Shown here: positions 6,806 through 11,547 of the stretch, in pieces
Layout of the letters: each line of letters begins with the position of its first letter
How positions within the stretch are numbered: the stretch's first letter is position 1
Source of the DNA: Anaerolineales bacterium
Lineage (GTDB): Bacteria > Chloroflexota > Anaerolineae > 4572-78 > J111
Assembly (NCBI GenBank): GCA_012032575.1
Contig: JAAUSP010000207.1
Location: 1 to 11,547, forward strand
Length of the DNA: 11,547 bases
Reading direction: 5' to 3'
The notes under the pieces: model-generated
What the model saw: the letters and a program-made list of their open reading frames with translations, nothing else
Database searches by the model: none
Told to the model about the DNA's origin: nothing
Made by a program: the position numbers and the translations under genes

Positions 6806-7519
6806 TTAAATCGGTTTTTTGGCGGGTAAACCGGGCCGGCGAGGGTACTGAGGCGGGGTTGGTTTGATTTTTTGGATCACTACCAGGTGCCGTTCTGCCT
6901 CCAGCCCCGGCACTGTGACCGGCAGCACCTGGCTGACGTGGCCGCCTAAAATTCCCAGGGCGTTGGCTGCGGCTTTGATTTCATCCGCCGGGTGCTGGCC
7001 TTTCTGGACAATCGCCACGCCGCCCCGTTTGACAAAGGGCAGGATGTATTCGGCCAGCACCGGCAGCGGAGCGACGGCACGAGCTGTCGCCACATCATAA
7101 CGCTCGCGCTGGTCCGGCTGGCGGCCTGCTTCTTCGGCGCGGGCGGTCAACACTGCCACACCGGTCAAATTTAAGACCTGGATGAGGTGATGCAGAAAAG
7201 CCGTTTTTTTGCCGGTGGCCTCCAGCAGGGTCAGCCGCAGGGCTGACCGCACCAGTTTAAGCGGCACACCGGGAAAACCCGCGCCGGTTCCCACGTCAAT
7301 CAGGCTCAGGGTGGGGGGCAGGTGGGCCAGAAGTGGATACAGCGAGAGCGAATCGAGAAAATGTTTGACCGCAATTTCGCCCGGCTCGATGATGCCGGTC
7401 AGGTTGGCCCGTTGGTTCCAACTGATGAGTTCCTGGCTGTAACGCTCAAAAGCTGCCAGTTGGGCCTCGGTGAGGGTCAGATTAAATTGTTGGGCACCAC
7501 TAAGAAGGACTCTATCCAT
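6806..7519 (-). CDS. rsmG: 16S rRNA (guanine527-N7)-methyltransferase RsmG
   Basis: A SAM-dependent methyltransferase that modifies the 530 loop of 16S rRNA; loss in other bacteria gives low-level streptomycin resistance. The 237-residue length is close to normal (~210-240). Family motifs: WNQRANLTGI (34-43), KHFLDSL (52-58), the SAM-binding DVGTGAGFPGVPL (75-87), E100 at the end of the second strand, and ATARAVAPL (144-152) followed by GGVAIVQKG. The C-terminus has a basic Pro-rich tail (PPQYPRRPGLPAKKP) beyond the usual end. The ATG at 7519 has AAAGGA nearby. It is usually found near gidA/parA/parB, but no such genes are seen here. Confidence 0.96.
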   Translation of the reverse strand: MDRVLLSGAQQFNLTLTEAQLAAFERYSQELISWNQRANLTGIIEPGEIAVKHFLDSLSLYPLLAHLPPTLSLIDVGTGAGFPGVPLKLVRSALRLTLLEATGKKTAFLHHLIQVLNLTGVAVLTARAEEAGRQPDQRERYDVATARAVAPLPVLAEYILPFVKRGGVAIVQKGQHPADEIKAAANALGILGGHVSQVLPVTVPGLEAERHLVVIQKIKPTPPQYPRRPGLPAKKPI

Positions 7520-7582
7520 ATATCATCCTTTAACCAAGACTGATTTTACAACCTCCTCTCAAAAAATCAAAGGTTTTCTCAC

Positions 7583-7610
7583 TTGACACTTCTCAAGAAT
7601 AGCTCATAAT
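7583..7610 (+). promoter_or_regulatory. Sigma70-type promoter of the small two-gene cassette
   Basis: -35 TTGACA (7583-7588), a 16-bp spacer, and -10 CATAAT (7605-7610). Transcription would begin at about 7617, which is exactly the G of the GTG start codon of the next gene. No ribosome-binding site precedes that codon. Confidence 0.75.
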
Positions 7611-7616
7611 AAATCT

Positions 7617-7943
7617 GTGGGTGAAAAATTCTGGATACAAGATTTCGAAACACGAACAGATCGCTTGCGCATCCACTTTATCACCAAAGATGGTGAGGTC
7701 GAGTCAATTATCGTTGTGCAGTATGAGGCACTTATTGACGGTCAATGGCGGCCTGTAGTGCGGTTTGATGAGGCCCATGGTTTCTTTCATCGAGATGTAA
7801 TCCTTCCGGGAGCCGGACAACAAAAAACCGCTTTATCCGAACAGGATAAAGGGCTGGCACTGACCGAAGCCATTACGGAAATCAAGCAACAGTGGCAAGC
7901 CTATCGGAAAGCGTATGAGGCGAAGTATTATGGCCAAGCATAA
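7617..7943 (+). CDS. Small protein of unknown function, probably leaderless
   Basis: A 108-residue soluble protein with no signal or membrane segment. The centre reads VVQYEALIDGQWRPVVRFDEAHGFFHRDV (written here as adjoining strands VVQYEALIDG, QWRPVVRFDEAHG, FFHRDV), suggesting a curled beta-sheet with an aspartate and histidines close together, followed by a C-terminal helix (LALTEAITEIKQQWQAYRKAYEAKYY). This pattern reminds me of the DUF7718 family, and distantly of TumE-like small proteins, but that is from memory and uncertain. The GTG start is chosen because an in-frame stop lies at 7584-7586 and no other start codon lies between. The gene overlaps the next by 14 bp, so the two are almost certainly co-expressed. 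Confidence 0.82.
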   Translation: MGEKFWIQDFETRTDRLRIHFITKDGEVESIIVVQYEALIDGQWRPVVRFDEAHGFFHRDVILPGAGQQKTALSEQDKGLALTEAITEIKQQWQAYRKAYEAKYYGQA

Positions 7944-8307
7944 TCAAACCAGTGTGACCGAGAAAAATTTGGATCGAATGGCTTATTTCCTGACCTGTGA
8001 AATTCAGCAACCAACTTTGGCGGCCCAAATACCCAATGGCGCACATATTTTTCACGGAAGTTATGCCGATTTAGAATTAACCCAGGCTAATGTCAAGATG
8101 GCCGCAGCCATGCTGATAGAAATGGCTTTGGGGATTTATGAAGAAGCGCCGTTAATTATGTTGTATGAATACAAATCCGGTCAACAAGCGGTAATTGACC
8201 TGGGCACTAATGACAAAAAGCATCAAGCCCTGGAGTTGATCGAGGCGTTTCAAGAACAAAGCCAGCAAGAAGTGGCTGTTAAGATCAATGAACTCATGGC
8301 TGCCTGA
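7930..8307 (+). CDS. Small protein of unknown function, partner of the preceding gene
   Basis: A 125-residue soluble protein. It begins with a helix (EKNLDRMAYFLTCEIQQPTLAAQIP), then NGAHIFHGSYADLELTQANVKMAA, a strand APLIMLYEY and a C-terminal amphipathic helix rich in Gln and Glu. The NL..-PTLAAQIPNGAHIF-ELTQANVKMA pattern resembles the DUF5647 family as I recall it; this is not certain. The ATG at 7930 (GAGG nine bases upstream, 14-bp overlap with the previous gene) is preferred, though an ATG at 7915 is in frame and adds five residues. The overlap, size and order resemble a toxin-antitoxin layout, but no catalytic or DNA-binding motif supports that role. Confidence 0.82.
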   Translation: MAKHNQTSVTEKNLDRMAYFLTCEIQQPTLAAQIPNGAHIFHGSYADLELTQANVKMAAAMLIEMALGIYEEAPLIMLYEYKSGQQAVIDLGTNDKKHQALELIEAFQEQSQQEVAVKINELMAA

Positions 8308-8333
8308 TGGGGTTTCAAGACCCAAACCCATCA
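8305..8333. terminator. Possible convergent terminator hairpin (weak)
   Basis: TGATGGGGTTT and AAACCCATCA pair with a one-base bulge around CAAGACCC, in the 27-bp gap between two convergent genes. It lacks a clear T-run on either strand, so the terminator role is inferred mainly from position. Confidence 0.4.
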
Positions 8334-8334
8334 C

Positions 8335-9255
8335 TCATTTCTCTTTCACCACCTTGATCCGGTCAAAATCCCTGGCAACAATGGTCTGGGGAAAGACAGC
8401 CCGCGCTTCGTCGAGCACATCCTGCTCGCGGTAGCGGCGGGAGATGTGGGTCAGGTAAAGCTGCTGCACCCCGGCCTCGCGGGCCAGATGAGCGGCCTGG
8501 GCGGCGGTCAGATGGCTGAATTGGCGGGCCATCTCGGCATCTTCGTTGAGATAGGTGGCTTCAATCACCAACGCATCGGCGTGGTGGGCCACTTCCAGCA
8601 GGTTATCGGTGCGCCCGGCATCGCCGACAAAGACCAGTTTAGCGCCGGGAATCTCCGGGCCGAGCACGTCGTCGGGCTGGATGTGGCGACCATCGGCCAG
8701 GGTGACGGCTTCGCCGGCCACCAGTTTGCGCCGCTCCGGGCCAAAGGGGATGGCCAACGCCTCCGCTTTTTCATTCAAAAAAGGCCGGCGCGATTTTTCC
8801 TCAAAGACAAAACCAAAACAATCCGAGCCGCGATGAACCACCGGAAAGGCGCTCAGTTGGAAGGTGCTGTCTTCCATAATCAGGCCGGGCTGGAGCGGCA
8901 CAAATTCCAGCTTGATGGGCAGCTTTTCGCTGCGCAGGACCACCTTCAGTAGCAAATCTTTGACCCGTTCCAGGGTCCAATGACCGCCGTAAATTTCCAG
9001 CTTATCCATCGCTTCCCAGCGGCTAAAGGTCGAAACCAGGCCGCCCAGCCCCAAAATGTGGTCCAGGTGGCCGTGGGTGAGCAATATTTTATTAAGGCGC
9101 TTAAAGCCCAGGCTGCTCTGCAAAATCTGGCGCTGCGTGCCTTCACCGCAATCAATCAAAAAGCGATACTCTTTGTACAGCACCGCATTAGCCGAGAGTC
9201 CGCGATGGACCGAAGGCGCAGAAGCAGAAGTCCCCAGGAAAATCAGTTCAAACAT
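8335..9255 (-). CDS. rnz: Ribonuclease Z (tRNA 3' endonuclease)
   Basis: A zinc-dependent metallo-beta-lactamase-fold endonuclease that trims tRNA precursor 3' ends. The 306-residue length is typical of the bacterial short form. The N-terminus [19 protein letters not shown] and the [10 protein letters not shown] loop are family hallmarks. Metal ligands are visible: H61-G-H63-L-D65-H66 in THGHLDH, H141 in PVVHR, D212 in VGDAGRTDN, and H270 in LTHISRRY; H248 in FSHLT is the expected catalytic histidine. The one tRNA in this window already encodes CCA, so the enzyme would matter mainly for other tRNAs or mRNAs. The ATG has AAGGAA 12 bases upstream, a rather long spacing. It converges with the small cassette. 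Confidence 0.95.
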   Translation of the reverse strand: MFELIFLGTSASAPSVHRGLSANAVLYKEYRFLIDCGEGTQRQILQSSLGFKRLNKILLTHGHLDHILGLGGLVSTFSRWEAMDKLEIYGGHWTLERVKDLLLKVVLRSEKLPIKLEFVPLQPGLIMEDSTFQLSAFPVVHRGSDCFGFVFEEKSRRPFLNEKAEALAIPFGPERRKLVAGEAVTLADGRHIQPDDVLGPEIPGAKLVFVGDAGRTDNLLEVAHHADALVIEATYLNEDAEMARQFSHLTAAQAAHLAREAGVQQLYLTHISRRYREQDVLDEARAVFPQTIVARDFDRIKVVKEK

Positions 9256-9337
9256 TAATAAATTTCGTTCCTTGGTTAGAGGTCAGTTTGCTACTTAGGG
9301 AGTTCCAAGATTTAACTCATCCCGAAAATTTGGCGAG

Positions 9338-9409
9338 CGTGATGCGTGAAACGTGATGCGTAAGGGTTTTAGGCAAAAAATCGTCACGCATCACGCATCA
9401 CGTTTCACA
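9338..9409. repeat. Inverted tandem heptamers CGTGATG
   Basis: The left arm is CGTGATG, CGTGAAA, CGTGATG, CGTAAGG (9338-9365); the right arm is the inverted set CGTCACG, CATCACG, CATCACG, TTTCACA (9382-9409). The arms pair over GTGAAACGTGATGCGT into a long hairpin in the 184-bp gap between the DUF6338-like and rnz genes, both on the minus strand. No T-run follows. Confidence 0.7.
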
Positions 9410-9439
9410 AGATTGGGATAGTTATTTTTTGGAACTGCC

Positions 9440-10179
9440 TTATCTTGGGATATCGTTGCGGGTTAACCACAAAATATCGGTAGATTTCAGTAGGATAACT
9501 TGATTGGGGAGAGGTTGCAAATCTGAGGCGAGGGTGTGGCTTTTGTCTTTGCCGGTGGGGGAAGCAGGGCGATGGAGGACGTTGCGTAGGGCCAATTCGA
9601 CCGTATTTTCTTCATCGCCAACCAGACGCATGCTGTGCAGGTCGCCTTCAAAAACTTCGCCGTTGCGCATTTGAATGAACAGATGGGGCGGAATTAAATT
9701 GAGTTGGAGCGGTTCAACCTGAAGGATGGTATGCCACAACAAAAACGGCTCCGGCGGGTCTTCGTCCAGCAGAAACTTCCACCAGCGGGGCCGGTTGGCT
9801 GCCGTCCGAAAGCCCAAAAAAGTGGCAAAGCGGCGGGCCAGGATCAGGCTGATGCCCAGGTAAGAAATTGCCATAAAATGATAAAGGCCAGCACCGGCAG
9901 CGGATACCGATAGAACGGCATCGGCGGGCCGACGATGTCCCAGACATACAGCATTTCGCCGCGCACCAGCCAAAAAGCGGTCAACCCCAGAGCAATGCCG
10001 GTCAGGATGGTGCCGTGGATAATGGCGCTGCCGACCACGGCCAGTACCGCCTGTTCAAAAGCATCAGGGGTGCGGTAGTAGCGCGGACGGTAGGCGGTAT
10101 ACGTGCGGGTGAAGAGAAAGCCCGGCGCGATGAAAAAGAGGAGCAGAATGATGCTTTCCAGGTTGAAGCTGAGGCTCAT
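9440..10179 (-). CDS. DUF6338-like membrane protein, apparent frameshift
   Basis: The restored product is about 246 residues. An N-terminal membrane helix (IILLLFFIAPGFLFTRTYTAY), an amphipathic stretch (TPDAFEQAVLAVVGSAIIHG) and two further helices lead into a cytosolic or periplasmic beta-rich C-terminus with HLFIQMRNGEVFEGDL and a final NQVILLKSTDILWL. The arrangement recalls DUF6338; molecular function is unknown. The frame breaks near 9865-9867 in a T3 run of the coding strand: the first frame ends in LTWASA-stop at 9844, while SYLGISLILARRF continues in the next frame. One added T gives LWQFSYLGISLIL without a gap. The ATG overlaps the response-regulator stop as ATGA, indicating translational coupling. 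Confidence 0.72.
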
Positions 10180-10673
10180 TTATCTTTCCGGTATTTGCGC
10201 AGCGGCCAGCTCGATAATTCTTCGGGAAAGGTGACGGTTTGCAAGGCGCTGGCGGCCTGAATGGCCCGCATTTTGGCCTTTTCCTTGAGTTCCAGCAGGT
10301 TAAAGGCTTCCTGGACCACCTCGCGCAGGCGCTGCACGTTTTCGGCCAGGGCGCTCTTGTCCATAAAGGCAAAGGTTTTGTACTTATCTTCGGCTTCTTC
10401 GCGCAGTTCCTTTTCCGGGTAGCCGGTCAGGACAATGGCGTTGATGCGGTGTTCGGCCAACTGCCGGAGCAGGTCCATGCCCTGCCGGTCTTCCTCATTG
10501 GTCGGACTGAGCCGCAAATCCACAATCACCAACTCCGCCGAGCGCTCCCGGATCACCTCCATCGCGGCCTGGTAGCTGTCCACCGTTTTGACCTCATATT
10601 CATTTCTCAAAATCGCTTGAAGCGTCGCCCGCCAATCGGGCACATCGTCTACAACTAAAACTCGCTTGCGCAT
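10176..10673 (-). CDS. Receiver-domain response regulator without output DNA-binding domain
   Basis: A 165-residue protein. The receiver (1-~120) has the acidic pair D9-D10 in VLVVDDV, phospho-acceptor D52 in VIVDLRL, T83 in VLTGYP and K106 in MDKSAL, so it should be phosphorylatable. An insert (SPTNEEDRQGMD) follows the acceptor loop. The remaining ~45 residues form a charged helix (VVQEAFNLLELKEKAKMRAIQAA) and a basic tail, with no winged helix or other known effector, so output probably goes through protein contacts. The ATG has AGAGGA seven bases upstream. Its stop overlaps the start of the DUF6338-like gene, which is the likeliest functional partner. No histidine kinase lies in the window. 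Confidence 0.92.
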   Translation of the reverse strand: MRKRVLVVDDVPDWRATLQAILRNEYEVKTVDSYQAAMEVIRERSAELVIVDLRLSPTNEEDRQGMDLLRQLAEHRINAIVLTGYPEKELREEAEDKYKTFAFMDKSALAENVQRLREVVQEAFNLLELKEKAKMRAIQAASALQTVTFPEELSSWPLRKYRKDK

Positions 10674-11260
10674 CTTTGGTTCCTCTCACGCTGCCTATGC
10701 CGCCTTTTGTATCTTCACGGACAACTCACTGCCCCACTTCTTCAATCGACTCCTGGTGATGCTGGATATAATAGACAAGGGTTGCAGGATCGCTACATTA
10801 TCGAGGCTAAAGCCCTGAAAACCGGTATCCTGAGCTAATGACGGGAGTTGAGAACCACCTTCATCGGCCAACTTTTTGTCATGCTTAAGGGTTTGATCCG
10901 GCGGTGCTCAGGTGAGGCGGGCTGAATAAAGGCCGAAGGTGTCAGCATGCAGCCTTCACCTAGCTGAAAGGAGCCGCCGTACACCGTCCCGGCGTCTCAC
11001 GGGATAAACCCAGTTTAACCAAGCTTGGGCGCAGATTTAGAGATAGAAGGGGTGTCCAGGCTGCGGTTATACTCGGTTTAAGTCAAACCCATAAGCCCAT
11101 TATACCCGAAATGAAGCGGTCTGAACAGGAGACGAGGGAAAAATTAAGGTAAGGGCGGGGTGAGGCGAAAGAAGAGAAGGCCCCTTTTTCTAGCGGCAGC
11201 CAACCGGGTCCTTGAGGCCAGCCCTTCACTCGCCCCTCCCTTCCTCCCTTTTCTTTGCTT

Positions 11261-11289
11261 TTGACGCCTCACCCATGACGTGTTATACT
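11261..11289 (+). promoter_or_regulatory. Sigma70-type promoter of the lipoprotein gene
   Basis: -35 TTGACG (11261-11266), an exact 17-bp spacer, and -10 TATACT (11284-11289), each 5 of 6 to consensus. The start would fall near 11296, giving a leader of about 145 nt. A 10-bp sequence CGCCTCACCC (11265-11274) overlaps the -35 and has a perfect inverted copy at 11158-11167. Confidence 0.7.
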
Positions 11290-11295
11290 CCCATC

Positions 11296-11440
11296 CACAA
11301 AAAGCGGTTGGGGGTTAACAACCTAGTAGGCATCGTGTCACAGCCAGGGAAGGAGGTGACATCTTTAAAGATTTGCTCAGCTTTAATGATGGATGAACCG
11401 GAATCAACCTATTTTTCTAACATGTTGGAGGAGATTTTTT
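11296..11440 (+). promoter_or_regulatory. Structured 5' leader of the lipoprotein gene
   Basis: The leader has GGTTG/CAACC (11306-11310 and 11319-11323) around GGGGTTAA, and TGTCAC/GTGACA (11336-11341 and 11356-11361) around a purine-rich loop that contains a ribosome-binding-site-like GGAAGGAG. The actual ribosome-binding site GGAGGAG (11427-11433) lies seven bases before the ATG and appears unpaired. No known riboswitch motif was recognised. Confidence 0.4.
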
Positions 11441-11547
11441 ATGATTAGAAAGAAAAATTTATTTTTACTGTTTAGCCTCGTGGCTGCCCTAGTATTGATT
11501 GCAGCCTGCGGCGGCCCCGCCCAACCGGCCGCCCCCGCCGTCACCGA
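11441..11547 (+). CDS. Lipoprotein N-terminus, 3'-partial (possible ABC solute-binding protein)
   Basis: Only 35 codons are inside the window. The N-terminus MIRKKN is basic, residues 7-22 are hydrophobic, and a lipobox I20-A-A-C23 is followed by GGP and an Ala/Pro-rich spacer, the pattern of a signal-peptidase-II-processed lipoprotein anchored through a diacylglyceryl cysteine. A strong GGAGGAG site seven bases upstream and a good promoter suggest high expression. In Chloroflexota such starts are often ABC-transporter substrate-binding proteins, but nothing of the mature domain is visible, so that is only a guess. Confidence 0.85.
   Translation, partial: MIRKKNLFLLFSLVAALVLIAACGGPAQPAAPAVT

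Larger units (their letters stand above)
10674..11440. other. Long non-coding gap with several predicted hairpins
   Basis: A 767-bp stretch without a supportable gene. The left ~160 bp contain a perfect TATAAT (10767-10772, plus strand) with only a weak -35. The segment 10911-11090 is rich in pairing: GGCGG-GCT (10916-10923) with AGCCGCC (10972-10978) enclosing GAAGG (10935-10939) with CCTTC (10953-10957), then CCCG/CGGG (10988-11003) and GGTTT/AAACC (11075-11089). This could be a structured RNA or the remnant of a mobile element; I recognise no known family. The right part is pyrimidine-rich, then holds the promoter and leader of the lipoprotein gene. Confidence 0.5.

Noticed and set aside
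8446..8952. 168-codon open frame on the plus strand
   Set aside because: Antisense shadow of rnz, whose zinc ligands are intact on the other strand.
10835..10948. Small minus-strand open frame of 37 codons
   Set aside because: No ribosome-binding site seen and it coincides with RNA-like hairpins; kept only as part of the unassigned region finding.
11212..11448. 78-codon open frame ahead of the lipoprotein
   Set aside because: It runs through the promoter and leader, overlaps the lipoprotein start in another frame and has no ribosome-binding site or recognisable domain.

Overview
The window most likely comes from a Chloroflexota bacterium, probably of the Anaerolineae/Caldilineae type. This rests on gene style, not a database match. 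The indicators are a Pro/Thr-rich (TPTP) surface linker on a membrane-anchored GH3-like protein, an FHA/winged-helix protein beside a Hanks-type kinase, a DUF6338-like membrane protein, and intergenic DNA full of short heptamer repeats. Gene content is mostly housekeeping and signalling. No phage, CRISPR array or intact insertion sequence was seen.

Layout. The 3' part of adenylate kinase (adk, +) enters at the left edge. It is followed by a palindromic repeat element and a complete tRNA(CAT) unit on the minus strand with its own promoter and terminator. Next on the minus strand are an FtsB/DivIC-like septum protein and an FHA plus winged-helix regulator. About 510 bp of repeat-rich DNA separates the regulator from a divergent membrane-anchored Ser/Thr kinase (+). 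Facing the kinase is a 990-residue GH3-like protein (-) with a signal segment, a GH3 barrel that has lost its catalytic residues, an Ig-like region, a TPTP linker and three C-terminal membrane helices. Then come rsmG (-), a two-gene + strand cassette of small unknown proteins that starts at a strong promoter and is probably leaderless, and rnz (RNase Z, -). A minus-strand pair follows: a receiver-only response regulator overlapping (ATGA) a DUF6338-like membrane protein. The last ~870 bp hold a 767-bp non-coding stretch with several hairpins, a good promoter with a structured leader, and the first 35 codons of a lipoprotein (+).

How the genes may work together. The FHA/winged-helix protein and the Ser/Thr kinase form a plausible phosphothreonine signalling pair. 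RsmG (16S rRNA methylation), RNase Z (tRNA 3' processing), the tRNA gene, adk and the FtsB-like protein are core functions. The receiver and the membrane protein are probably co-translated.

Two cautions. First, the sequence carries several apparent single-base indels: three in adk, one in the ftsB-like gene and one in the DUF6338-like gene. They fall in genes expected to be intact, and three of them lie in A/T runs, so they are more likely sequencing errors than gene decay. Second, the two small cassette proteins and the 10.7-11.4 kb region are unassigned; the family names offered for the small proteins are from memory and uncertain.
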